Virus record (IMG/VR): IMGVR_UViG_3300036835_000173
Coordinates: 1-39,880 of that record
Length of the DNA stretch: 39,880 bases
Source of the DNA: a virus
Reading direction: 5' to 3' (one strand)
Shown: positions 1-5,652 of the stretch, in pieces
Layout: each line of letters starts with the position of its first letter
Position numbering within the stretch: position 1 is the stretch's first letter
Translations under genes and position numbers: made by a program
The notes under the pieces: model-generated
Seen by the model: only the letters and a program-made list of their open reading frames with translations
The model's database searches: none
What the model was told of the DNA's origin: nothing

Positions 1-291
1 GAGTACCATGATACCAAGCACCAGCTGTTCATGCCGGCCGCGCCGCACAACGACAAGCTTCGCATCTGGCTTACGTCGGATGCGTTACCGCGACGGCACG
101 TTGAGATCATCAACTGCCCGGAGCGGGAGGACAGGGCGTCGGCCTACCGACGCCGCAACGAGATGATGGTCCACAACGCGACGGAACTGGTAGCGTTCGT
201 CCGTGAGCCGGAATTCTACAGATCCGGCGAGTGGATGACCATCAATATCGCACGCAAGGAAGGCGTGCCCGTAACGATCTACACTATCTGA
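1..291 (+). CDS. SLOG/Rossmann-like protein, 5' end cut by window
   Basis: The reading frame is open from base 1, so the start codon lies outside the window; an internal ATG at 31 is probably not the start. The visible 96 residues contain a pattern seen in SLOG/YspA-like and deoxyribosyltransferase-like Rossmann proteins: a RRRNEMMV helix, then ATELVAFV (strand), then a helix followed by GVPVTIYTI (last strand). Such domains bind nucleotides or nucleotide-derived ligands; the role in this phage is unknown. It heads a run of tightly packed small genes. The family call is based on fold pattern only and is tentative. Confidence 0.55.
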   Translation, partial: EYHDTKHQLFMPAAPHNDKLRIWLTSDALPRRHVEIINCPEREDRASAYRRRNEMMVHNATELVAFVREPEFYRSGEWMTINIARKEGVPVTIYTI

Positions 292-302
292 AAGGAAGCA
301 CC

Positions 303-545
303 ATGCACAGCATCAATCCGATGGAAATCGTAGTCGCAGATGACGGCTCGATCTGGAAGGTGTTCCGCGAGCGTCACGCGAACGGATGGACGGCTGTGGT
401 CGTCCAGACGGGAGAGATCAGCCCCGGGTTCAAGGGCGTCTGGTACTCGACGGCGTTGAACTTCGACACCGTCGTGACCGCGCCGCTCGCGTGGATTGAG
501 TCCTACGTGCGCAAGCTCCGCAAGGCGGGGTTGGCAGCAGCGTGA
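303..545 (+). CDS. Hypothetical protein, 80 aa
   Basis: Start ATG at 303 is chosen over an upstream in-frame ATG at 231 because it follows the purine-rich AAAGGAAG Shine-Dalgarno and sits just past the stop of the preceding gene. The protein begins MHSINPMEIV and alternates short hydrophobic strands with a C-terminal basic helix (YVRKLRKAGL). No family is recognised. It lies in a unidirectional operon of small genes typical of phage early regions. Confidence 0.6.
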   Translation: MHSINPMEIVVADDGSIWKVFRERHANGWTAVVVQTGEISPGFKGVWYSTALNFDTVVTAPLAWIESYVRKLRKAGLAAA

Positions 546-558
546 ACCTCAGAGGATC

Positions 559-747
559 ATGAGCTGGCAAGACTACCAGCCGCACTTCGACAAGAGCCAC
601 AATGCACCGGAGGGTCGTCTGACCCTCTGGTGCGAAGGCCCGAGGGGCGGCCCCAACTTCGCCGGGCACTTCACCCCGGACGAACTCGACCAACTCGCGC
701 TGGAGGCAATCCGTGCCGCCGAGCGCGAGCGGAACCACGACACATGA
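559..747 (+). CDS. Hypothetical protein, 62 aa
   Basis: Start ATG at 559 follows an AGAGGA ribosome-binding site 13 bases after the previous stop. The 62-residue product (MSWQDYQPHF start) has a charged C-terminal helix with DELDQLALEAIRAAERER. The stop overlaps the next start (ATGA), which supports both genes being translated. The function is not recognised. Confidence 0.6.
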   Translation: MSWQDYQPHFDKSHNAPEGRLTLWCEGPRGGPNFAGHFTPDELDQLALEAIRAAERERNHDT

Positions 748-941
748 AGAAGGGCGACCAATTCTGGTCAGGGGATCTGCTGATAACCGTGATGCGGGTT
801 AGCCGCTCTGATCCGCCGGACTGGGCGGACATCTTCGTCAGCCAGGCCCTGATCGGAGGCGGTCGCGCCGAGTGGACAAAGCGACAGCCCCTCGTGAACG
901 GGGACTTTTCTTTCAACACCGTCAAATTGGAGGACGAATGA
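744..941 (+). CDS. Hypothetical protein, 65 aa
   Basis: The ATG at 744 overlaps the previous TGA, and this gene's own stop overlaps the next start, so it is embedded in a translationally coupled chain. The 65-residue product starts MKKGDQFWSGDLLITV and looks like a small mostly beta protein. No motif or family is recognised. Confidence 0.6.
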   Translation: MKKGDQFWSGDLLITVMRVSRSDPPDWADIFVSQALIGGGRAEWTKRQPLVNGDFSFNTVKLEDE

Positions 942-1261
942 GTAGGATTATTCTGAGCAAGTGGCCTGATGGCCAAGACCGCGTTGTGGTCGGATGGGAT
1001 CACCCCGCCGGTGGCGCTTACTACCAGGAGTTCAACAAGGAGCCCGAGCCTGACGATAACGGCCACGTCGAGTGGCCCGACGACTGGCAGGAGATGCTGC
1101 GGTTCGACGGCTACATGCCGGGTATCCCGCTGGACGAGTTCCGCGAGCGTGTGCCCGAGGACTTGCGACCGCTTGTGACCGACGAGGTCATGGACCTAAT
1201 CCGTCAGCACGCCAAGGACCCTGACTCGGGCTTCCGCCGCGCGCCCATCGATCTCACGTGA
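938..1261 (+). CDS. Hypothetical acidic protein, 107 aa
   Basis: The ATG at 938 is preceded by a TTGGAGGACGA ribosome-binding site and overlaps the preceding stop by four bases. The 107-aa product is acidic and aromatic-rich (EWPDDWQEML) with an amphipathic C-terminal half. A longer upstream in-frame start at 872 would overlap the previous gene heavily and lacks this signal. No family is recognised. Confidence 0.6.
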   Translation: MSRIILSKWPDGQDRVVVGWDHPAGGAYYQEFNKEPEPDDNGHVEWPDDWQEMLRFDGYMPGIPLDEFRERVPEDLRPLVTDEVMDLIRQHAKDPDSGFRRAPIDLT

Positions 1262-1380
1262 TGACTGATCTCTGTAAGAACTGCGGCCACGCGCTGCCGA
1301 ATGCGGCAGGCCCGGGGCTGTACTGCCCCAATTGCGGCGAGCCCGTCGCCAAGCCAAAGCCCAAGCCGGAGGGCAAGTGA
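1261..1380 (+). CDS. Tiny zinc-ribbon protein, 39 aa
   Basis: A 39-codon ORF starts with ATG at 1261, sharing one base with the preceding TGA, and ends in a TGA that overlaps the next ATG. It has two CxxC knuckles (CKNC near residue 5 and CPNC near residue 24), then a Lys-Pro-rich tail (KPKPKPEGK). The spacing fits a rudimentary zinc ribbon such as the minimal zinc-ribbon domains at protein ends. Seamless coupling on both sides supports a real gene despite its size. It could bind nucleic acid or protein, but this is inference. Confidence 0.65.
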   Translation: MTDLCKNCGHALPNAAGPGLYCPNCGEPVAKPKPKPEGK

Positions 1381-1634
1381 TGGATCCTATGTATCTGGAA
1401 GAGTGCGTCCAGGAGGCGGAGGCGTTCCTGGACGCTGCGTATGCCGCTCAGCCCGCGCGCGGCGAGTTGATTGTCAATGGCCAGCAGTTCTCGCCGAGCA
1501 CGCGCGCCCTGCCCGGCGCCGACGTCATCTGGCGGCTGAGCGATGAGGAGGCCTGGGAGTTGTTCGAGTCTCGCATCGACGACAAGATCGATGAGTGCGG
1601 CTTCGTCTGGGACGACGGCAGGTTGCTAGCGTGA
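1380..1634 (+). CDS. Hypothetical acidic protein, 84 aa
   Basis: The ATG at 1380 overlaps the stop of the zinc-ribbon gene. The 84-aa product is acidic and helical at the N terminus (YLEECVQEAEAFLDAAY) and contains WRLSDEEAWELFESRIDDKIDE in its second half. It overlaps the next gene by four bases (GTGA). No family is recognised. Confidence 0.6.
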   Translation: MDPMYLEECVQEAEAFLDAAYAAQPARGELIVNGQQFSPSTRALPGADVIWRLSDEEAWELFESRIDDKIDECGFVWDDGRLLA

Positions 1635-2512
1635 CGGATCTGCCTAACATCCACTGCGGGCGCAAGGCATTCCTCGATGTGATGCGATTGCGACCTGAAG
1701 AAAAGCGCGAGCTTGAGGCTGACGCTTGGGCGGCCGGTTTCATCGGCGGACTGGCCAAGGTTCCCAAGCCCGTCGGTGGTGACGTTATCCGAATGACGAT
1801 GGATGATGAGCTTGCCCGCCAAGTCATCTGGTGCCAACTCAGCGCGGCGAATCCCGACAATGACGACTGGCAGCGGAAGGTCGCCGCATATGCCTGGCAC
1901 ATGCTGCGTGAGCGGATTGACGTCTGGGAGCCCGACCCGCAGATCTGGGCTGAGTTCAGCCCGCGCTGGATGATCGATATGGACCGGGCGGCAGGTAGCG
2001 GAGTTGGGGTCCTTGTCTATGACACATGGATCTCACCTTTTGAGCTAGAGCGCTATTTCATCAACCCCTGGATCCGCTGCCATTACTGGCTCACTCACGG
2101 CGCGCTTGGGAGGGCCGGATTGCCGGAGGACTGGTCCAGCCACATCGGCCCGGCCCTGAAGAATGCGCCCGGCAACGTGCATGAGTTACTGCGCTGGTAT
2201 GAATCACGCAAGTCGCATCCTGGCTTCGAGCCGTGCATGTTGGAATTGCCCGCGACTGACTTTGGGGACAGGGTCTTTTCCTGGAATGAGTTTCGCTTTC
2301 GCCAGGACCAAATCACACTGTTGAGCGTGGCGCTACTAGTGTTCCGCAATCAGCTCGGCAGCGGGTTGGTTGAAGTGGGGTTGAGAGGAGTGTGGCGACG
2401 CCTAATCAACCAACTTCAGCGCAAACTCTCCAATTTTCCGCCCAATTTTCTCGAAAAAGTGGCTCCGGCGATCGCGGTGTTGGATTCGCCAGGCGGACGC
2501 GGAGAGATGTAG
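1631..2512 (+). CDS. Hypothetical protein, 293 aa, last gene of the left operon
   Basis: GTG at 1631 overlaps the previous TGA (GTGA); an in-frame ATG at 1595 lies within the previous gene and is less likely. The protein is Trp- and Arg-rich, with patterns such as WAAGFIGGLAK near residue 35 and several W-x-P motifs in the middle. There is no signal peptide or recognised catalytic motif. The C-terminal third has a basic helix (GVWRRLINQLQRKL). It ends the operon, followed by the long non-coding region. Function unknown. Confidence 0.6.
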   Translation: MTDLPNIHCGRKAFLDVMRLRPEEKRELEADAWAAGFIGGLAKVPKPVGGDVIRMTMDDELARQVIWCQLSAANPDNDDWQRKVAAYAWHMLRERIDVWEPDPQIWAEFSPRWMIDMDRAAGSGVGVLVYDTWISPFELERYFINPWIRCHYWLTHGALGRAGLPEDWSSHIGPALKNAPGNVHELLRWYESRKSHPGFEPCMLELPATDFGDRVFSWNEFRFRQDQITLLSVALLVFRNQLGSGLVEVGLRGVWRRLINQLQRKLSNFPPNFLEKVAPAIAVLDSPGGRGEM

Positions 2513-2563
2513 GGAACATGCTTTCTGATGAGAGCCTTACGCGCGGGCGGCCGTTATGCGGGC

Positions 2564-2679
2564 GTAGGTCAGTAGGAGAGGAAAGATATACAGAGAAAAA
2601 GAGAGAGAGTGAGCAGGATAGCTATAGCTATACATCGGTCTATTTTTCGAGAGAGAGGGGGAGTGTTCTACTGACCTAC
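2564..2679. repeat. 12-bp inverted repeat framing a purine-rich tract
   Basis: GTAGGTCAGTAG at 2564-2575 is exactly complementary, in inverse order, to CTACTGACCTAC at 2668-2679. The enclosed ~92 bases are strongly purine-rich on the + strand (runs of GAGA) and contain the 14-bp palindrome ATAGCTATAGCTAT at 2618-2631. The arms could form a long-range stem or be paired protein sites. Confidence 0.55.
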
Positions 2680-2792
2680 CCGCGCGCGAGACAAGTGGGT
2701 GATTGTGGGGGATGGGCCGAAAATCGGGCCGGAATCCACATCGCAAATGGGTCGTGAGAGGACTGGATCTGTTTGTGACTCATCGACACTCA

Positions 2793-2828
2793 TGAATTTT
2801 TTCAAAAATTTTTTGAAAATTTTTTTTC
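2793..2828. repeat. AT-rich palindromic block
   Basis: An almost pure A/T stretch lies in GC-rich surroundings. Positions 2799-2808 (TTTTCAAAAA) and 2810-2819 (TTTTTGAAAA) form a perfect inverted repeat around one base, followed by eight T. It could be a DNA-unwinding element of an origin, a curved-DNA protein site, or a weak terminator. Confidence 0.5.
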
Positions 2829-2882
2829 ACGGAGGTCTCATCGTGGTTTTCATTCTGTGACGAGGTGACACTAACTGGATGA

Positions 2883-2900
2883 CGGTGTGTCGACACACCG
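2883..2900. repeat. 18-bp perfect palindrome, copy 1
   Basis: The palindrome is CGGTGTGTC followed by its inverse complement GACACACCG. Its 16-bp core recurs 46 bp downstream (2929-2946), which suggests a dimeric protein-binding site present twice. Confidence 0.6.
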
Positions 2901-2928
2901 GTTCCGGGTGGTATGACGCACCCCTAGA

Positions 2929-2946
2929 GGGTGTGTCGACACACCC
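2929..2946. repeat. 18-bp perfect palindrome, copy 2
   Basis: GGGTGTGTC is followed by GACACACCC. It shares the core GGTGTGTCGACACACC with the copy at 2883-2900; the centres are 46 bp apart, between four and five helical turns. A candidate operator or origin-binding site. Confidence 0.6.
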
Positions 2947-2971
2947 GCAGGCGGTGGCTTGATGCGCCGGA

Positions 2972-3015
2972 CTTCAGTCTGTCGATGATCCGCGCTTCAG
3001 TGCGTCGATGAACCG
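2972..3015. repeat. Two 21-nt imperfect direct repeats
   Basis: CTTCAGTCTGTCGATGATCC begins the first unit (2972-2992) and CTTCAGTGCGTCGATGAACC the second (2995-3015); they match at 18 of 21 positions. The repeat period is 23 bp. Confidence 0.5.
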
Positions 3016-3042
3016 GATGTCCAGAAATTGGGCCTCCGGGCA

Positions 3043-3062
3043 CGGGGTACATATGTACCCCG
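3043..3062. promoter_or_regulatory. GGGTAC palindrome, copy 1 (operator candidate)
   Basis: A perfect 20-bp palindrome with half-site CGGGGTACAT and its inverse complement ATGTACCCCG. Related sites at 3250-3265 and 4618-4639 lie upstream of the two paralogous twin-HTH genes, so this is a candidate binding site for one of those proteins or their regulator. Confidence 0.55.
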
Positions 3063-3140
3063 CATGATCTGAATTTCAGTAAATGTCGCGCGCGTCTAGC
3101 AATCTAGTAGAACAGCTGCCCGAGATTCAGAGTATTGACG

Positions 3141-3253
3141 ACCGTTCGTCGTGGTTTTCACGCCGTTGGCCCGCTTGTCGAGTAATTCCTACCGCTGAAC
3201 GTGTGTTTCATACCGCTCGGCGATGATATGCTACCGTTCGGCCGTTTTGGGGT
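3141..3253. repeat. Degenerate 21-bp repeat array (iteron-like)
   Basis: Units beginning (A/C)CCGCT or ACCGTT start at 3170, 3191, 3212 and 3233, exactly 21 bp apart. A further matching unit starts at 3141 (ACCGTTCGTCG). The conserved part is about ACCGYTCGKCG, followed by a T-rich second half. The regular period of two helical turns suggests cooperative protein binding on one DNA face, as in replication iterons or operator arrays. Confidence 0.5.
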
Positions 3254-3265
3254 ACAAATGTACCC
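3250..3265. promoter_or_regulatory. GGGTAC palindrome, copy 2 (operator candidate)
   Basis: GGGTACA and TGTACCC are separated by AA. The site lies about 94 bp before the ATG of the first twin-HTH gene and directly upstream of a GATAAT box (3289-3294) that could be its -10 element. If so, the site centre would be near -43, where a bound protein could act on RNA polymerase. Confidence 0.55.
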
Positions 3266-3296
3266 TCCTGTCCTCACCTGATCCGGCCGATAATAA

Positions 3297-3342
3297 GGGC
3301 GTAGGGCAGGGACAAGCCCCGCCCGCTACGCCCCTCAGGGGC
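3297..3342 (+). promoter_or_regulatory. Leader hairpins before the first twin-HTH gene
   Basis: GGGCGTAG (3297-3304) pairs with CTACGCCC (3326-3333). A second hairpin, GCCCC-TCA-GGGGC at 3330-3342, shares bases with the first, so the two are partly exclusive. The ribosome-binding site (CTGGAG) and ATG follow at once. This could stabilise the mRNA or modulate translation; it is seen only as sequence complementarity. Confidence 0.4.
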
Positions 3343-3358
3343 AGACTGGAGAATTACC

Positions 3359-3916
3359 ATGGCTCGTAAGACCACCCCCGCCGAGACCGTCGCGCCCGTC
3401 ACCCGGACGCGCCGGACGGCCGACCAGAAGATCAGCGACGGCCAGCGCGCCTACGAGATGCGCGAGGCCGGTGAGAAGTGGGTCCCGATCGGCCAGGCGC
3501 TCGGCTACGGCGACAACGGGGGCATCCCCGCCCGCGAGGCGATGTACGCCTACATGGCCGCGAACGGCCTCCTCAAGACGATCGACCCGACCGATCACGA
3601 GGCGATCGTCAAGGCCAAGCGCGGCGACGTCGGGTGGGCCGCCCTCTCCGCCCAGACCGGGCTGAAGGTCAGCGACCTCAAGGCGATCGTCCGGAACGCC
3701 GACCAGTCGCTAGTCGACAAGGTCGACGGCGTCAAGAACGCGCGCACGTACGGTCGCGACGATCGCGGTGCCGACGGCCACGGCGCGGAGCGCGCGGAGG
3801 CCGGACGCTACACGGTTGTCCGGCGGCCGGAGATCGCCAAGGCCGCCGACCAGCGCCGGAAGCCCGCCGCCAAGCCGCGCACCCGCCGCACCCGCAGCGC
3901 CCGCAAGGCCGCGTAG
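3359..3916 (+). CDS. Twin-HTH basic DNA-binding-like protein A, 185 aa
   Basis: ATG at 3359 follows ACTGGAGAATTACC. The protein has a short basic N terminus and two helix-turn-helix-like units. The first (about residues 30-65) has REAGEKWVPIGQALGYG then PAREAMYAYM. The second (about 80-110) has KRGDVGWAALSAQTGLKVSDL. A conserved NARTYGR stretch and a very basic tail (PRTRRTRSARKAA) follow. It is paralogous to the protein encoded at 4721-5401, with the same domain order. Codon use is almost entirely G/C-ending, suggesting high expression. A role as regulator, origin-binding or DNA-organising protein is inferred; no named family is recognised. Confidence 0.7.
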   Translation: MARKTTPAETVAPVTRTRRTADQKISDGQRAYEMREAGEKWVPIGQALGYGDNGGIPAREAMYAYMAANGLLKTIDPTDHEAIVKAKRGDVGWAALSAQTGLKVSDLKAIVRNADQSLVDKVDGVKNARTYGRDDRGADGHGAERAEAGRYTVVRRPEIAKAADQRRKPAAKPRTRRTRSARKAA

Positions 3917-3927
3917 TCAGAAGGTCC

Positions 3928-3953
3928 GCCCGCCCGGCGGGTGCCGGGCGGGC
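3928..3953 (+). terminator. GC-only hairpin, possible terminator
   Basis: GCCCGCCCGGC (3928-3938) pairs perfectly with GCCGGGCGGGC (3943-3953) around a GGGT loop, just after the stop of the preceding gene. There is no T run after it, so it may be a partial terminator or an mRNA 3'-end stabiliser. Confidence 0.5.
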
Positions 3954-3985
3954 CAACCCTCCCATCCCTAGCTGAAAGGTAGACA

Positions 3986-4351
3986 ATGAAGCTGACTCTG
4001 ATCATCGCCGCGCTCGCGGCCTCCTCGTGGAGTTTCGCCTTCACGGAGGTTGCGGCCGCCAAGCCGCTCGTGTGCTGGAGTGAGGCGCACCCCGGGTGGA
4101 CGGAGACGCTGTGCGGTACGCCCGCCCAGCGCGCGGCCTCGCCCCGCGTCACCGCCTGCGGGGCTGAGGATGGTCCGACCTGGACCTGGTCCCGGTGCGG
4201 CGACGGACGCCGTGGCGTCGTGACGATGTGGGGTACCCCCAAGACCGTCGACTGCCGCCACCTCCGCGATCTGATCCGGCAGGGCGATCTGGATCCGCAC
4301 ACGCCGTGGCTCCGTGGCGACTACTCGTGCGGGAGGCGCCATGCCCGCTGA
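3986..4351 (+). CDS. Secreted Cys-containing protein, 121 aa
   Basis: ATG at 3986 follows CTGAAAGGTAGACA. The N terminus is a clear Sec signal peptide (MKLTLIIAALAASSWSFAF, then TEVAAA with likely cleavage near AAA-KP). The mature part has about six cysteines and many Trp/Gly residues (VCWSEAHPGW, DGPTWTWSRCGDG), fitting a small disulfide-bonded exported protein. It sits between the two twin-HTH paralogues and overlaps the next gene by 11 bases. No family is recognised; action outside the host membrane is inferred from the signal peptide. Confidence 0.65.
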   Translation: MKLTLIIAALAASSWSFAFTEVAAAKPLVCWSEAHPGWTETLCGTPAQRAASPRVTACGAEDGPTWTWSRCGDGRRGVVTMWGTPKTVDCRHLRDLIRQGDLDPHTPWLRGDYSCGRRHAR

Positions 4352-4520
4352 GCCCTTCAAGGTTCCAGTCCGGTGGTACGTCGGCGCGATCCTGATCCCG
4401 ATCCTTGGCGTCGTGCTGGCTATCGTCGCGCTGGCCAAGGGCGCTGTGGGCCCTGGCCTCGCGCTTGGCCTCACAAGCGCGCTCGCGTGGATGGCAGCGC
4501 TCGTGATGTTCGGCTTCTGA
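4341..4520 (+). CDS. Small membrane protein, 59 aa
   Basis: ATG at 4341 follows GGGAGGCGCC and overlaps the upstream gene. The protein has two hydrophobic segments, roughly residues 13-33 (VGAILIPILGVVLAIVALA) and 38-58, joined by a short KGAVG turn. It resembles small two-helix phage membrane proteins (holin-like or superinfection-exclusion type) but no family can be named. It is far from the endolysin, so a holin role is only possible. Confidence 0.6.
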   Translation: MPAEPFKVPVRWYVGAILIPILGVVLAIVALAKGAVGPGLALGLTSALAWMAALVMFGF

Positions 4521-4617
4521 TGTACGAGAAAGCGGTCATTTATGGCCGTTTTCTTGGTGCTTTTGGATCCGCCTTCCCCCAGCATCCATCACCCAACCTA
4601 ATACTCTACTTTCCAGT

Positions 4618-4639
4618 CCAGGGTACAAATATACCCTGG
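4618..4639. promoter_or_regulatory. GGGTAC palindrome, copy 3 (operator candidate)
   Basis: Half-sites CCAGGGTA and TACCCTGG flank CAAATA. The core GGGTACAAAT-TACCC differs from the copy at 3250-3265 at one base. Its centre lies about 63 bp before the transcription start predicted for the promoter at 4655-4685, a usual place for an activator site. Confidence 0.55.
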
Positions 4640-4654
4640 CAATCGCACGCGCTC

Positions 4655-4685
4655 TTTAGGTTGCATTTAGGTTTGGGAGTAGACT
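4655..4685 (+). promoter_or_regulatory. Promoter candidate for twin-HTH gene B
   Basis: CTCTTTAGGTT is followed about 25 bases later by the -10-like TAGACT (4680-4685). A near-copy of this arrangement, CTCTTTAGGTT then TAGAAT, occurs at 33637-33671 before another operon, suggesting a shared promoter type. The predicted start near 4692 leaves a ~29-base leader with an AGGAGG site. Confidence 0.45.
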
Positions 4686-4720
4686 AGAGAAGTCAAGCAA
4701 CCTAGGAGGTTCCAGTCCAC

Positions 4721-5401
4721 ATGAGTCCCGCACCACGCAGAGGCAGGGCCAAGCCCACGGAGGATGCCCCGGCAGCCGCCACCACGTCACGTCGGCGTGG
4801 GCGTGCCAAGCCGGAGACTCCGGCTGAGAGCAACGGCGACGCAGCTGACGCAGAAGACGCCACTCCCGTCGCACGCGCGAAGTACACCCCCGAGCAGCGC
4901 CTGGAGATGGGCGAGCAGATCGCCGGCATGCGCGACGAGGGCACGCCCTGGCTGGAGATCGCTGAGGAGCTCGGTCTGTCCGGCGGCGTGCCTGCCCGGC
5001 AGATGATGAACGAGTACCTCGCATCCACCGACCCCGAGTTCAGCCTCGACCCCGATGCCGACGACTTCGCGGAGACCATCGTGGAACTCCGCGATGACGG
5101 CACCGGCTGGGGTGAGCTCCAGGCCCGCTCTGGGCTGAGCAAGGCCGAGCTTGTCGAGGTGTACACCGAGGCCGGTGGCGAGATGGCTGAGGGCCGCGTC
5201 TACAGCAACGCCAAGACCGGCAACGTCACCCACAAGATCGGCCCCACGCGCTCAGCGAGCGACAACGGTGAGGCAAGCGACGAGGAGCAGGAGGCTCCGG
5301 CACCTAGGCGCGGTCGCGGCCGCCGCCAGGCGCAGGCTCAGGAGGAGGCCCCCGCTCAGCCCGCACCCGCCCGCCGTGGTCGGAGGCGCGCAGCCAAGTA
5401 G
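4721..5401 (+). CDS. Twin-HTH basic DNA-binding-like protein B, 226 aa
   Basis: ATG at 4721 follows CTAGGAGGTTCCAGTCCAC. Paralogue of the protein at 3359-3916. A basic/Ala-rich N-terminal arm (residues 1-50) is followed by HTH-like unit 1 (MRDEGTPWLEIAEELGLS, then GGVPARQMMNEYL) and unit 2 (LRDDGTGWGELQARSGLSKAEL). Then come GRVYSNAKTG and a low-complexity Arg/Gln/Pro tail ending RRGRRRAAK. The matching order of units, the GVPAR/GIPAR motif and the basic tails show common descent. It is the last gene before a terminator. Sequence-specific DNA binding or chromatin-like packaging is inferred. Confidence 0.7.
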   Translation: MSPAPRRGRAKPTEDAPAAATTSRRRGRAKPETPAESNGDAADAEDATPVARAKYTPEQRLEMGEQIAGMRDEGTPWLEIAEELGLSGGVPARQMMNEYLASTDPEFSLDPDADDFAETIVELRDDGTGWGELQARSGLSKAELVEVYTEAGGEMAEGRVYSNAKTGNVTHKIGPTRSASDNGEASDEEQEAPAPRRGRGRRQAQAQEEAPAQPAPARRGRRRAAK

Positions 5402-5449
5402 CTCTGGATCACCCCCAGAGAGTCCTGCTCGCTCCCTCACCCCGGGAGC
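5402..5449 (+). other. Two hairpins after twin-HTH gene B
   Basis: CTCTGG (5402-5407) pairs with CCAGAG (5415-5420). GCTCCC (5431-5436) pairs with GGGAGC (5444-5449). Both have seven-base loops and precede the stronger terminator hairpin at 5465, making three in a row. Confidence 0.4.
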
Positions 5450-5464
5450 GCCAGGGCGGCGATT

Positions 5465-5490
5465 GGCCCCCACATGGGGGCCTTTCGTTT
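5465..5490 (+). terminator. Rho-independent terminator
   Basis: GGCCCCC and GGGGGCC form the stem around ACAT, followed by TTTCGTTT. It lies in the intergenic gap after the second twin-HTH gene and separates it from the packaging operon. Confidence 0.7.
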
Positions 5491-5617
5491 GCCCCTTGTG
5501 CCACCCCATCTGCGAAAAAATCCTGACCCCTGAACAGCACGAGTCTCATGTCGCGCTCGGCCCTATGCGCCTACGTACGCGCGCGGGTACTAGGGCAACA
5601 AACCGGAAAAAAGTCAC

Positions 5618-5646
5618 TTGACTAATCACACCCGCTCCGCTAGACT
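5618..5646 (+). promoter_or_regulatory. Sigma-70-type promoter giving a leaderless terminase transcript
   Basis: TTGACT at 5618-5623 and TAGACT at 5641-5646 are separated by exactly 17 bases. The start ATG is at 5653, where transcription from this -10 box would be expected to begin, and no Shine-Dalgarno precedes it. Leaderless mRNAs are common in actinobacteria. Confidence 0.6.
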
Positions 5647-5652
5647 CCCTCC

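Larger units (their letters stand above)
2513..3358. other. Long non-coding control region, possible origin
   Basis: This is an 846-bp stretch with no convincing gene in a phage where other genes overlap or nearly touch. In order it holds a purine-rich tract framed by a 12-bp inverted repeat (2564-2679), a 14-bp palindrome (2618-2631), an AT-only-like palindromic block (2793-2828), two copies of an 18-bp palindrome centred on GTCGAC, two imperfect 21-nt direct repeats, two GGGTAC palindromes, and a four- to five-copy repeat array with 21-bp period. The concentration of repeats plus an AT-rich block fits a replication origin and/or control region. The function is inferred, not shown. Confidence 0.6.

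Noticed and set aside
2518-2757. 79-codon open frame inside the non-coding control region
   Set aside because: It runs through the purine-rich tract and palindromes, with low-complexity Arg/Glu/Ser content, and lacks coupling to neighbours; repeat structure explains the region better.
2841-2858. Mini-ORF of five codons after GGAGG near 2831
   Set aside because: Too short to judge and without any attenuator-like context.
4230-4239. GGGGTACCCC palindrome inside the secreted protein gene
   Set aside because: It lacks the central A/T bases of the other GGGTAC sites and lies in coding sequence; probably chance.
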